From Microbacteriaceae bacterium (GTDB lineage Bacteria > Actinomycetota > Actinomycetes > Actinomycetales > Microbacteriaceae): a DNA stretch of 64,000 bases. Location of the stretch: assembly GCA_019638805.1 (NCBI GenBank), contig JAHBTA010000001.1, forward strand, positions 496,001 through 560,000, read 5' to 3'. Shown here piece by piece: positions 22,836-31,435 of this stretch (the first letter of the stretch is position 1; every line of letters starts with the position of its first letter). The notes beneath the pieces were generated by a model. It was given only the letters and a program-made list of their open reading frames with translations. It did not search any database and was not told the origin of the DNA. A program made the position numbers and the translations under genes.

Positions 22836-25514
22836 TTAGGTGTAGTCGATCCGGGTGCCCGAGGAGTCCACGGTGATCGTGCCGTGCTGGAACTCCTGCG
22901 AGCAGCCGTTGTTCGGAAGTCCGCACACCTGGTCGGCCAGCGGCCAGCCCAGCGGACCCCGGACACCGCCCGCCTTGCCGTGCGCCGTCCGGATCGCACC
23001 CACCAGCGAAAACGTCCCGAACGCGCTGGACGACACGAACGCCTTCGAGAACGGCTGGTTGTACCCCGGGCCGTTGGGCCCGTCGACCGCCACCGCATCC
23101 TTCAACGGGTACCCCAGGGAGCCCGAGGCGCCGCCCATCGCGGCGGCGTAGTCGGCGATCGGCCCGTAGGACATGCCGCCCACGATCTTCCCAGACGAGA
23201 AGATCGTCCCGCCCTGGAAATCCTGTGAGCACCCGCCGCCGGGCAGACCGCAGACCTGATCCGCCACCGGCCACCCCAGCGGGCCACGGACACCGCCCGA
23301 TTTGCCGTGCAGGGTCCGGATCGCGCCCACCAGCGAGAACGTCCCGGAAGCACTCGACGAGACGAACCCGTTCGAGAACGGCTGGTTGTACCCCGGACCA
23401 TTCGGTCCGTCAACGGGCACCGCATCCTTGAGCGGGTACCCCAGCGACCCCGCTGAGCCGCCCTTCAAGGCGTAGTAGTCGGCGATCGGCTGGTACGAGA
23501 CCGCACCCACCACCTTGCCGGAGGAATAGATCGTTCCGTGCTGGAACTCCTGCGAGCACCCGCCGCCGGGCAGACCGCAAACCTGATCCGCCACCGGCCA
23601 GCCCATCGGACCCGTGACGCCGCCCTGCTTGCCATGCGCCGTCCGGATCGCACCCACCAGCGAGAACGTGCCGGAAGCACTCGACGAGACGAACCCGTTC
23701 GAGAACGGCTGGTTGTACCCGGGTCCATTCACGCCGCCGGAGGTAGCAACCGCATCCTTGAGTGGGTACCCCAACGATCCGGTCACCCCGCCCTTCGACG
23801 CGTAGTAGGCGACGATGCCGGGAACGGTGACGGCTCCCACGACGGTGCTCGACGCGTGGATCGACCCGCCCTGGAACTCCTGCGAGCAGAGGTTTCCCGA
23901 GCCGCACGAGCGGTCGCCTGTCGGCCAGCCGAGCACCCCGGCCGCGCTCCCGCGCGAGGTGTAGGCGGTCCGCAGAGGACCGATCACGGTGAAGGTGCCC
24001 GTCGGTCCGGCCGCGACAAGGCCGCCCGCGAACATCTGCGTGTGTCCCGACCCGTTGGTTCCGCCGTCGACGGCAACCGAGTCGCCCGTGGGCACACCCA
24101 GGGTTCCGGCCCCGGCTCCCGCGGCGCTCCAATACTGGAAGATCGTCGGCTCGTAGACCGCGTAGGCGAGGGCAGCCGAGGTGGCGCTCAGTATCGAGCC
24201 GTTCTGGAACGTCTGCTCGCACGCCTTGTTCGGCAGCGAGCACGTCTTCTCACTCGTGGGCCACCCCATGACCCCGGCGACACCGCCCAGCGATCCGTGG
24301 GCACTGCGGTAGTTCCCGGTCATAGAGAACGTGCCGTTGCTGCTGGAGGACACGAAGCCGCTGCGGAAGGGCTGGTTCAGCCCGTTGCCGTAGGGAGTAG
24401 AGACAGGCACCACATCCTTCACAGGGAAGCCGAGCGACCCCAAGGGCCCGCCCTTGGCCTTGAAGTAGTCGCCTATCTCACCCGCGACGACGACTGCCCC
24501 GTCCGCGGCCGTCCAGGTGATGATGCCGTGCTCGTACCACTTCGAGCAGCTGCTCGTCGTCAGCCCGCAGACCCCGGTGGAGGTCAGCGCACCCAGGTCG
24601 CTCGAGGCGCCGCCGTAGTCCTCATACCGGCTGGTGATCGCCGCCTCACCCGCTCCCGCAAGAGGCGAACCGAACCAGTCGTTGTAGAAGACCCAGAAGT
24701 TGCGATTCCCGTACGAGCCGCAGGGAGCCGTGGACCGCAGATTGGTGAGCGCTCCCGAGTTGGGGGTGTACGGCGTGTAGTTGTAGAGCGCGGCCGTCGC
24801 ATTGTTGCGGATCGTCACGGTCTTCCGGCCGCAGGATGCCGACGTGCTGTACGCGATCGAATACGTGCCGATGTGGTAGTTGCCCCACAGGTCCGGGAAG
24901 CTGTAGCGACGGAACTGCCAGGCGGCGCCGTAGATCTGACGGAAGAAGCCCGCTGCTTGATTGGAGCAGGGGGCGGTGTCCGGGCAGCGGTATCCCATGG
25001 CTGCGTTCAGCTGACCCGTTGTCGGGGCGGCCTTGGTGATGAGGCCCTGCTCCTTCTGCAGCGTCACCAGGATCACCCGGGCGCTGATGCCACAACTCTG
25101 CTGGACCTTGTAGATGATGGTCGACGCCCGCTCCTTGGCGTCCGAGTCCGGGGTGTAGCCGAGGCAGATGTTGCGATCGTTCGCACGGCTCTCGGTCTTG
25201 GCGTACAGGTTCGCCAGGCAGTTCGAGTTGGTGCAGGTGACCTGGGACTCGAGGAACGCCTGGATCTGCGCCTGGGTCATGGCGCTCTTCTGGTAGAAGT
25301 TCGCGTCGTCGATGATGTACCCGGCATTGAACGAACTGCCCGAGAGCGCGACAGCACTCGCGCGGCCCATGGCTGCACCGGATTCAGCGGACCCGGACCC
25401 CGCCGATGCCGCGAGCGCGGGCGAGGCGATGAGCAGCGAAAGCACCAGCCCAATGGCGGTCATCAGGGCGACCCACCCCCGCCGGGGCACGACCGTCCAC
25501 CCGTCCGTGCTCAT
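22836..25514 (-). CDS. Secreted LGFP-repeat cell-wall protein with N-terminal lysozyme-like domain
   Basis: An 892-residue exported protein with a signal peptide (RRGWVALMTAIGLVLSLLIASPALA). Residues ~50-290 are a Cys-rich domain common in actinobacterial wall proteins: ISARVILVTLQKEQGLITKA resembles the helix-plus-Glu start of lysozyme-like folds, and the domain ends NFWVFYNDWFG. Residues ~300-892 hold ten LGFP-type motifs (GSLGYPLKD, GPLGWPVAD and variants), usually alternating with CGLP...CSQEFQ Cys pairs. LGFP repeats are associated with the envelope of corynebacteria and relatives. The last three double units are nearly identical at DNA level, with a 327-bp period. The start is the ATG at 25514, after GAGGGGGAG. 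The protein may bind or remodel the wall carrying the glycans encoded here. Confidence 0.87.
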   Translation of the reverse strand: MSTDGWTVVPRRGWVALMTAIGLVLSLLIASPALAASAGSGSAESGAAMGRASAVALSGSSFNAGYIIDDANFYQKSAMTQAQIQAFLESQVTCTNSNCLANLYAKTESRANDRNICLGYTPDSDAKERASTIIYKVQQSCGISARVILVTLQKEQGLITKAAPTTGQLNAAMGYRCPDTAPCSNQAAGFFRQIYGAAWQFRRYSFPDLWGNYHIGTYSIAYSTSASCGRKTVTIRNNATAALYNYTPYTPNSGALTNLRSTAPCGSYGNRNFWVFYNDWFGSPLAGAGEAAITSRYEDYGGASSDLGALTSTGVCGLTTSSCSKWYEHGIITWTAADGAVVVAGEIGDYFKAKGGPLGSLGFPVKDVVPVSTPYGNGLNQPFRSGFVSSSSNGTFSMTGNYRSAHGSLGGVAGVMGWPTSEKTCSLPNKACEQTFQNGSILSATSAALAYAVYEPTIFQYWSAAGAGAGTLGVPTGDSVAVDGGTNGSGHTQMFAGGLVAAGPTGTFTVIGPLRTAYTSRGSAAGVLGWPTGDRSCGSGNLCSQEFQGGSIHASSTVVGAVTVPGIVAYYASKGGVTGSLGYPLKDAVATSGGVNGPGYNQPFSNGFVSSSASGTFSLVGAIRTAHGKQGGVTGPMGWPVADQVCGLPGGGCSQEFQHGTIYSSGKVVGAVSYQPIADYYALKGGSAGSLGYPLKDAVPVDGPNGPGYNQPFSNGFVSSSASGTFSLVGAIRTLHGKSGGVRGPLGWPVADQVCGLPGGGCSQDFQGGTIFSSGKIVGGMSYGPIADYAAAMGGASGSLGYPLKDAVAVDGPNGPGYNQPFSKAFVSSSAFGTFSLVGAIRTAHGKAGGVRGPLGWPLADQVCGLPNNGCSQEFQHGTITVDSSGTRIDYT
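22858..23838 (-). repeat. Three 327-bp near-identical coding repeats in the LGFP gene
   Basis: The string GGCTGGTTGTA recurs at 23053, 23380 and 23707, exactly 327 bp apart, and the surrounding sequence matches closely. Each unit encodes 109 residues with two LGFP motifs and one Cys pair. The interval boundaries are approximate. Confidence 0.85.
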
Positions 25515-25547
25515 GCGTGCTCCCCCTCGCGTGCCGCTCGACATTCA

Positions 25548-25553
25548 ACTGTA
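25548..25553 (-). promoter_or_regulatory. Possible -10 box of LGFP gene
   Basis: TACAGT in a locally AT-rich stretch about 33 nt before the ATG at 25514, which has its own Shine-Dalgarno (GAGGGGGAG). No clear -35. Confidence 0.3.
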
Positions 25554-25597
25554 GGTCGAAAGTTCGGAAATGACGAGCATCCGGCGCGCACAGCGAG

Positions 25598-25963
25598 TCA
25601 CACGCCCCGGTCGTCCGACGGCGGCTTCTTCGCCCCGAGCAGGGCGATCTGCCGCGAGAGCTCGGTGATCTGACCCTCCAGTTGGCGGCTGCGGCGATAC
25701 GTGCTTGCGGCGAATCCGAGGAATGCGATGACCAGGACGTAGAGCAGCAGATCGGTTCCGCGACCGATGCCCACGAGTCGCGCGAGCCAGGTCAGCAGCT
25801 GCGGGAAGAACACCGAGACCGCCGCTCCCACCACGAACAGCACCAGGAGGATGCGCTGGATCGCCTGATGGCGGGCGCCGCCGCCGCGGAGGATGAAGAA
25901 CGCGATGAGGATCACCGCGACGACCGCGGCGATCTGGAAAACGAGGATGGGCACTGTCGTCAC
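25598..25963 (-). CDS. DUF2304 small membrane protein
   Basis: A 121-residue protein with three membrane segments (~5-25, 36-56, 68-87) and a C-terminal coiled-coil-like tail (RRSRQLEGQITELSRQIALL). The size and order fit DUF2304. Such proteins are often encoded next to a DPM1-like GT2 enzyme; the streptococcal GacJ/GacI pair, where the small protein stimulates synthesis of polyprenyl-phosphate-GlcNAc, is to my knowledge the best parallel. Its GTG start overlaps the GT2 stop (GTGA). Confidence 0.82.
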   Translation of the reverse strand: MTTVPILVFQIAAVVAVILIAFFILRGGGARHQAIQRILLVLFVVGAAVSVFFPQLLTWLARLVGIGRGTDLLLYVLVIAFLGFAASTYRRSRQLEGQITELSRQIALLGAKKPPSDDRGV

Positions 25964-26643
25964 CGGAAGATCAGTTCGAAGAGGATGTTGACCGAGTTGA
26001 GCAGGGACTGCCCCTTGGCCTTGGAGTACTCGCTATAGATGATGTGGGTCGGGTACTCGGCCCACTTCACGCGCGCGGCGCCGATCTGGTCCACGAGTTC
26101 CGACGCGTGGGCCATGCGATTCTGTCGCAGCCTCAGTCGCTGGAGTAGTCCGCGGTCGATCGCACGGAGCCCGTTGTGCGCGTCGGTGAGCGCCATGCCG
26201 CTCGTCCAGCGCGTGTACACGGCAGCGGTCTTGAGGATGACCTTTCGCAGCCGGGCGACCTCGGTGCGCTCGTCGAGGAAGCGCGAGCCGATGACCACGT
26301 CGAGGTCCTCGTCGCGCAGCTTCTGGACCATACCGACCGCGTCGGCCACCTGGTGCTGGCCGTCTGCGTCGAAGGTGACGACCTCGGTCATCGCGGGGTC
26401 GGACAGCGCGTAGTCGAAACCGGTCTGCAGCGCAGCGCCCTGCCCCATGTTGATGGGATGCCGCACCACCACGGCGCCCGCCGCGCCGGCCGCCTCCGCG
26501 CTCTCGTCGGAGGATCCGTCGTCCACGCAGACCACGTAGGGAAAGGTACGGCGCACCTCGGCGACCACGTCCTCGATGACGCGGCCCTCGTTGTACATGG
26601 GGATGACCACCCAGGTGCGCGGCATCTGGCCAGTTTCCCACAT
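25960..26643 (-). CDS. DPM1-like GT2 glycosyltransferase (polyprenyl-phosphate sugar synthase candidate)
   Basis: A 227-residue GT2. VVIPMYNEGRVIEDV, VVCVDDGSSDES, HPINMGQGAALQTG and FDADGQHQ (metal-binding DxD) are characteristic of dolichyl/polyprenyl-phosphate hexose synthases. There are no C-terminal membrane helices; the overlapping DUF2304 gene could supply membrane attachment. It probably makes a polyprenyl-P-monosaccharide used by a GT-C enzyme outside the membrane (candidates: 568-3423 and 48501-49979). The start shown is ATG 26643 with AGGAG upstream; ATG 26625 (MPRTWVV) is possible. It is divergent from the next gene across 21 bp. Confidence 0.83.
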   Translation of the reverse strand: MWETGQMPRTWVVIPMYNEGRVIEDVVAEVRRTFPYVVCVDDGSSDESAEAAGAAGAVVVRHPINMGQGAALQTGFDYALSDPAMTEVVTFDADGQHQVADAVGMVQKLRDEDLDVVIGSRFLDERTEVARLRKVILKTAAVYTRWTSGMALTDAHNGLRAIDRGLLQRLRLRQNRMAHASELVDQIGAARVKWAEYPTHIIYSEYSKAKGQSLLNSVNILFELIFR

Positions 26644-26652
26644 CGGCACTCC

Positions 26653-26658
26653 TAGGCT
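26653..26658 (+). promoter_or_regulatory. -10 box of the NeuA-like/PseG fusion gene
   Basis: TAGGCT, 6 nt before the GTG at 26665. It lies inside the 21-bp divergent gap, so it overlaps the ribosome-binding region of the opposite gene. Confidence 0.45.
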
Positions 26659-26664
26659 GGGCAG

Positions 26665-28221
26665 GTGACCACGGACGCCTGGATCGTGATCCTCGCCGGT
26701 GGGGACTCGCCGGAGGTGCCGCGGCGCGACTTCCGCCAGGTGGGTGAGCGGCCTCTGGTCGCCTGGGCGATCGCCGCCGCCCAGGAATGCGTCGGACCGG
26801 ATCGCGTGATGGTCCTCACCGACGACGCCGAACTCGCCGAGGTCGCGGCTTTCGCCGGTGCCCACGTGTCCCCCGTGCCGGAGCCCGACCTGACCGCCCT
26901 TGGCCTCACCGACGGCGACATCGTGCTGGAGCTGCGCTCGTGCTGGCCGTTCGTGACGGCCGGCCGCCTGCGGGAGGCGATCGAGGCGATCGAGGCGGGT
27001 GCGGCATCCGTCGTGTCGGTGGTGAGCGAATCCCGGACCATCTGGCGTCAGGGCGACGGAGGCTGGCGGGCGGATCCCGACCCCGCGCTGGTCGAAGTCG
27101 CCGCCATCCGCGGGCGACGGCTCGGCGCGGGGCCCGGAGGCGAGGTCGCCTTCGTGAGGCTCGACGGTCGCGAGGCGCTGGAGATCCGCGGGTTCGACGA
27201 TCTGGAGGCCGCGCGGCACTGGGTCGAGCGACTCTCGATCGTGGTGCGCACTGACGCCGCGCGCGAGCTCGGCATGGGACACGTCTATCGCAGCCTCGCG
27301 CTCGCCTATGAACTCGCCCCGCACCGGCTCCTGATCGTGACCTCGAAGGACAAGCCGCTCGGCGGGCGCTTCTTCGACCGCACGCCGTTCGAGCACGTCG
27401 CTGTGACCGGAGAGGAGCAGTTCCTGGATCAGGTGGCGCGAGCCGACGCCGACCTGGTCGTGCTCGACCTCCTCGACACCGACGCGGAGGCGATCGACCG
27501 GATTCGCGCGACGCGGCCCGGTGTCAAAGTGATCAGCTTCGAGGATCACGGCAGCGGAGCGCACGAGGTGGATCTGCTGGTCTGCGACATCTACGAGAAC
27601 CCGGCCGTCCCGCGCGACCGACAGCTGGTCGGGATCTCCCACGCGCTGCTGTCCCCCGCGTTCGAGACCGTTCCGCGCAGCTCACCCGAACCGGGCGAGG
27701 TCTCCGAGGTGCTCATCCTGTTCGGCGGGACGGATCCGTCGGGGCTTGCCGTCAAGTCGTTGCACGCGCTCGAGGCCATCGGGTTCGGCGGCCACGTGAC
27801 GGTCGTGCGGGGGCTGGGGGCGGATCCGCTGGAGGTCTCCGGGTTCGCGCTGAACGCCGAGGTCCGCACCGACGTGACCAATATGGCCGCACTTATGTCG
27901 ACGGCCGACCTGGCGCTGTCCTCCGCCGGGCGAACGCTCGCCGAACTCGCGTCGGTGGGCGTCCCGACGCTGTGCATGGCGCAGAACTCGAAGGAGCTGC
28001 GCCACACGCACGCGACCGTCGACCACGGGGTGGTGGCACTGGGGCTCGGGCTCGAGGTCGCCGATGAGACCCTGCGCGACGAGCTGAACGACCTCATCGG
28101 CGATCCGGTGCGAAGGCGCCGGCTGCGGACCGCGGGCCTCGCGGCCACCCGCAATCGGCGGAACGCCACGGTGGTGAGGGAGATCCTGCGGCGCGCGGGC
28201 GCCGTGCACCGGGGTTCCTAG
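26665..28221 (+). CDS. Fusion: degenerate NeuA-like cytidylyltransferase domain plus PseG/SpsG-like UDP-sugar hydrolase domain
   Basis: A 518-residue protein. Residues ~1-185 have the acylneuraminate cytidylyltransferase outline (WIVILAGG, PRRDFRQVGERPLVAWAIAAA, RVMVLTDDAELAEVAAFAGA). However, the CTP-binding signature, normally A-R-x-G-S-K, reads LAGGDSPEVP: the Arg and Lys are gone and the domain is short. Residues ~190-510 are PseG/SpsG-like: VVRTDAARELGMGHVYRSLALA with the GxGH histidine, then LFGGTDPSGL and LSSAGRTLAELASVGVP. In pseudaminic synthesis PseG removes UDP from the 2,4-diacetamido-trideoxy-altrose precursor. The NeuA-like part may be inactive or structural. Expected leaderless GTG start. 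It ends 4 nt into the 3' end of the convergent pseI gene. Confidence 0.8.
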   Translation: MTTDAWIVILAGGDSPEVPRRDFRQVGERPLVAWAIAAAQECVGPDRVMVLTDDAELAEVAAFAGAHVSPVPEPDLTALGLTDGDIVLELRSCWPFVTAGRLREAIEAIEAGAASVVSVVSESRTIWRQGDGGWRADPDPALVEVAAIRGRRLGAGPGGEVAFVRLDGREALEIRGFDDLEAARHWVERLSIVVRTDAARELGMGHVYRSLALAYELAPHRLLIVTSKDKPLGGRFFDRTPFEHVAVTGEEQFLDQVARADADLVVLDLLDTDAEAIDRIRATRPGVKVISFEDHGSGAHEVDLLVCDIYENPAVPRDRQLVGISHALLSPAFETVPRSSPEPGEVSEVLILFGGTDPSGLAVKSLHALEAIGFGGHVTVVRGLGADPLEVSGFALNAEVRTDVTNMAALMSTADLALSSAGRTLAELASVGVPTLCMAQNSKELRHTHATVDHGVVALGLGLEVADETLRDELNDLIGDPVRRRRLRTAGLAATRNRRNATVVREILRRAGAVHRGS

Positions 28222-29243
28222 CCGAACAGCTCCCACGAGACCGGGGTTCCCAGGGGCGCGTCCACGGCGAACCGCCTGCCCAGAACCCGGTCGAGCTCTA
28301 CGGGCGGGAGCCCGCCGGACGGCCGCACCGACCGGACGTTCTCCGGGGTCGCCAGGTCTCCCGCAGCCACATCGGCGGACACGTAGAGCGATGGGCGCAG
28401 CCGCAGCGCCTCGGCCTCCGCGGAGGTCGACCACACGCTCGCCGACCCGAGCGCCCGCGCCGCCGCGTCGCAACCCTCGACGAGGAGCGCGAGCTCCTCG
28501 GGCTCGAGCGAGAACGCCGAGTCCACCCCGCCGTCGGAGCGCCGGAGCGTCACGTGCTTCTCGATGAGGCTCGCCCCGAGGGCCACTGCGGCGATCGAGA
28601 CCCCGACGCCGGGCGTGTGGTCCGAGAGGCCGACCTTCACGCCGAACAGTTCGGCCATGGCCGGGATCCGTCGCAGATTGGCGTCGTCCGGGCTCGCCGG
28701 GTAGTCGCTCGTGCAGGCCAGCAGCGTCAGGTCGGTGCACCCCGCGCCCCGGGCGGCCTCGACGGCGGCGGCGGCCTCGGCGATGGTCGCCGTGCCGACC
28801 GAGATGACGACGGGCTTGCCGGTCGCCGAGACCTGGCGGATGAGCGGGATGTCCACGATCTCGAACGAGGCGATCTTGTACATCGGAACGTCGAGCCCCT
28901 CGAGGAACTCGACCGCGGTCTCGTCGAAGGGCGTGCTGAATGCCAGCATCCCGAGCTCGCGCGCGAGCGCGAAGACTGGCTCGTGCCACTCCCACGGAGT
29001 GTAGGCGCGCTGATACAACTCGTACAGGCGCGCCGAACCCCACAGCGCGTGGTCGGCACTGAGCCGGAAGGCGGGGGCGTCGACGTCGAGCGTGATGGTG
29101 TCTGCCGTGTAGGTCTGCAGCTTGACCGCGCCCGCGCCCGCTTCGGCCGCCGCCCGCACGATGTCCAGCGCGCGATCGAGCGAGCCGTTGTGGTTGCCGG
29201 AGATCTCCGCCACCACGAGCGGCGCGACGACGTTCGAGGTCAT
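28218..29243 (-). CDS. pseI: Pseudaminic acid synthase PseI
   Basis: A 341-residue NeuB-family condensing enzyme. VVAEISGNHNGSLDRALDIV is the PseI-type opening (NeuB has AEIGxNHxG), then KLQTYTADTITLD, YKIASFEI, VGLSDHT, IEKHVTL and GVDSAFSLEPEE, again typical of PseI. Residues ~280-341 are the antifreeze-like SAF domain (RPSLYVSADVAAGDL). It condenses 2,4-diacetamido-2,4,6-trideoxy-L-altrose with phosphoenolpyruvate. The ATG overlaps the pseC stop (ATGA). It is the last gene of pseB-pseC-pseI. Confidence 0.92.
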   Translation of the reverse strand: MTSNVVAPLVVAEISGNHNGSLDRALDIVRAAAEAGAGAVKLQTYTADTITLDVDAPAFRLSADHALWGSARLYELYQRAYTPWEWHEPVFALARELGMLAFSTPFDETAVEFLEGLDVPMYKIASFEIVDIPLIRQVSATGKPVVISVGTATIAEAAAAVEAARGAGCTDLTLLACTSDYPASPDDANLRRIPAMAELFGVKVGLSDHTPGVGVSIAAVALGASLIEKHVTLRRSDGGVDSAFSLEPEELALLVEGCDAAARALGSASVWSTSAEAEALRLRPSLYVSADVAAGDLATPENVRSVRPSGGLPPVELDRVLGRRFAVDAPLGTPVSWELFG

Positions 29244-30379
29244 GACGCCGATCCTGTCAGGGTCGAGCGCACCAGGTCGATCACGCGATCCTGGTCCGAG
29301 GGCGTCAGATCGGCATACATCGGCAGCGAGAGCTCCTCCGCGTAGAAGCGCTCTGCGACCGGGCACATGCCCCTCCGGTACCCGCGGTCGGCGAAGTACG
29401 GGTGCCAGTACACCGGGATGTAGTTCACCTGCACGAGCACGCCCTGGGCGCGCAACGCGTCGTAGAGCTCGCGGCGCCTCCCGCCGAGCACCCGCAGCGG
29501 ATAGAGGTGCCACATCGGGTCGGCGCCGGGGCGCACGACCGGGAGCCGCACGCCGTCGAGTCCCGAGAGCCCCTCCTGGTACCGGGCGAACACGGCGGCC
29601 CGCCGCCGCTTGAAATCGTCGAGCCGGGCCAGCTGGCTCGCGCCCAGGGCGGCGAGGACATCCGGCAACCGGTAGTTGAGCCCGAGCTCGTGCACCTCCT
29701 GGTGCCAGCCGCCCTCGTCCGGCTCCCGCAACTCCGCGGGGTCGCGGACCAGGCCGTGGCTGCGGAATCGACGCGCTCGGGCCAGCACCTCCGGATCGTC
29801 CGAGACGACCGCGCCGCCCTCCGCGGTGGTGAGGTTCTTGGTCGGGAAGAACGAGAAGGTCGTCGCGTCCGCGAGCGCGCCGACCGGCCGCCCGTTCCAG
29901 GTAGACCCGATCGCGTGCGCGGCGTCGTCGAGCACCCGCGCACCGGCACGTCCGGCGACGGCCACCACGGCATCCGCATCGGCCGGGTGGCCCGCGTAGC
30001 CGACGCTCGCGATCACGGCGGTGGCGGATGCGACCGCCGCGTCCGCAGCGGACGGATCGATCGTCGCGGTGTCGTCCTCGACATCGACGAAGCGCACGCT
30101 CGCCCCGAGCTGCACGGCGGTCGACGCCGTGGCAACGAAGGTCATGGCGGGCACGATCACCTCGTCGCCCGGCCCCACCCCCAGGGCGGCGTACGCGGTG
30201 TGGAGAGCCGCGGTGCCGTTGCTGACCGCGACGGCGCCCGCCGCTCCCGCCCGCTGCGCGACCGCGTCCTCGAACCGCGCGACCGCCGGACCCATGGTGA
30301 GCCAGTCGCCGCGCAGCGCCTCGGCGACCGCCGCGACGTCGGAGTCGTCGATCGACTGGTGGCCGTACGGGATGGTCAC
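29240..30379 (-). CDS. pseC: UDP-4-amino-4,6-dideoxy-N-acetyl-L-altrosamine transaminase PseC
   Basis: A 379-residue DegT-family PLP enzyme that aminates the C4 keto group of the PseB product. IPYGHQSIDDSDVAAVAEALRGDWLTMGP is a PseC-like opening, followed by AVSNGTAALHTAY, VLDDAAHAIG and the PLP lysine in SFFPTKNLTTAEGG. The GTG start (VTIPYG) overlaps the pseB stop (GTGA). The order pseB-pseC-pseI with overlaps at each junction is strong support for the assignment. Confidence 0.92.
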   Translation of the reverse strand: MTIPYGHQSIDDSDVAAVAEALRGDWLTMGPAVARFEDAVAQRAGAAGAVAVSNGTAALHTAYAALGVGPGDEVIVPAMTFVATASTAVQLGASVRFVDVEDDTATIDPSAADAAVASATAVIASVGYAGHPADADAVVAVAGRAGARVLDDAAHAIGSTWNGRPVGALADATTFSFFPTKNLTTAEGGAVVSDDPEVLARARRFRSHGLVRDPAELREPDEGGWHQEVHELGLNYRLPDVLAALGASQLARLDDFKRRRAAVFARYQEGLSGLDGVRLPVVRPGADPMWHLYPLRVLGGRRRELYDALRAQGVLVQVNYIPVYWHPYFADRGYRRGMCPVAERFYAEELSLPMYADLTPSDQDRVIDLVRSTLTGSAS

Positions 30380-31359
30380 GAGTCGAGCGTGGGGAGGATC
30401 TCGCGGATGTCCTCCGCGGAGAGCCAGAGGTCGTTGGTGTCCGAGCGGTACGCGAAGCCATCCGGCAGCTCCTCGCCGATCGGCGGAACGAAGCCCCACT
30501 CGGCGATCGTTGGCAGGATGATGTAGCGATCGCCCGCCCGGATGCTGTGCCGGGCGTTGTCGACCGAGATCATCTCCTCGTGCAGCTTCTCGCCAGGCCG
30601 GACGCCGATCTCCCGCGTGCGGGCACCCGGTGCGATCGCCTCCACCAGATCCGGGATGCGCATGCTGGGAATGCGCGGGACGAAGATCTCGCCGCCCGCC
30701 ATGTTCTCCAGCGAGTCGATCACGAACTGCACGGCCTGCGGCAGCGTGATCCAGAACCGCGTCATCTGCAGATCGGTGACCGGCAGCGGCTCACCCTCGG
30801 CCGCGAGCCGGCGCCACAGCGGGATGACCGACCCGCGGCTGCCCACGACGTTGCCGTACCGGACGACACTGAACGCGCTGTCGTGCCCGGCCGCGTAGTG
30901 GTTGGCCGACTGGAAGAGCTTGTCGGCGGCCAGCTTGGTCGCGCCGTACAGGTTGATCGGGCTCGAGGCCTTGTCGGTCGAGAGCGCGACGACGCGCTTG
31001 ACCCCCGCATCGATGGCCGACTCGATGACGTTCTGCGAACCGACGATGTTGGTCTGCACGTACTCGAACGGGTTGTACTCGGCGGTGTCGACCTGCTTGA
31101 GGGCCGCCGCATGGACGACGTAGTCGACCCCGTGCAGAGCGCGCGTCAGCCGGTGCTGATCGCGGATGTCGCCGATGAACCAGCGCAGCCGGGGGTCGTC
31201 GTCGAAGCTCGCCCGCGCCTCGTACTGCTTGAGCTCGTCACGAGAGAAGATCGCGACCCGGCGCGGGTTCTCGTGATCCAGCAGGTGACGGATGAAGGCC
31301 TTGCCGAACGAGCCGGTACCGCCTGTGATGAGGATCGAGGACCCGTCGAGAATGGCCAT
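30376..31359 (-). CDS. pseB: UDP-N-acetylglucosamine 4,6-dehydratase (5-inverting) PseB
   Basis: A 327-residue SDR. SILITGGTGSFGKAFI (~8-23), RDELKQYEAR, HAAALKQVDTAEYNP (the active-site Lys region of PseB), STDKASSPINLYGATK and RYGNVVGSRGSVIPLW are diagnostic. It performs the first committed step, C4 oxidation/C6 reduction with C5 inversion of UDP-GlcNAc. The ATG at 31359 has GGGAGG 5-6 nt upstream. It heads pseB-pseC-pseI and is divergent from pseG (76 bp), so the promoters of both halves of the pathway share this intergenic region. Confidence 0.95.
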   Translation of the reverse strand: MAILDGSSILITGGTGSFGKAFIRHLLDHENPRRVAIFSRDELKQYEARASFDDDPRLRWFIGDIRDQHRLTRALHGVDYVVHAAALKQVDTAEYNPFEYVQTNIVGSQNVIESAIDAGVKRVVALSTDKASSPINLYGATKLAADKLFQSANHYAAGHDSAFSVVRYGNVVGSRGSVIPLWRRLAAEGEPLPVTDLQMTRFWITLPQAVQFVIDSLENMAGGEIFVPRIPSMRIPDLVEAIAPGARTREIGVRPGEKLHEEMISVDNARHSIRAGDRYIILPTIAEWGFVPPIGEELPDGFAYRSDTNDLWLSAEDIREILPTLDS

Positions 31360-31435
31360 GCCAACCTCCCGGCGTGGGAACTGGGGGGATACCGCGTCTC
31401 ACCGGATCGTCCGGAGAGCGATAGAAACTTATCCC

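Noticed and set aside
22858..23838. CRISPR or mobile-element repeats
   Set aside because: The 327-bp periodicity is explained by LGFP protein repeats in one open frame.
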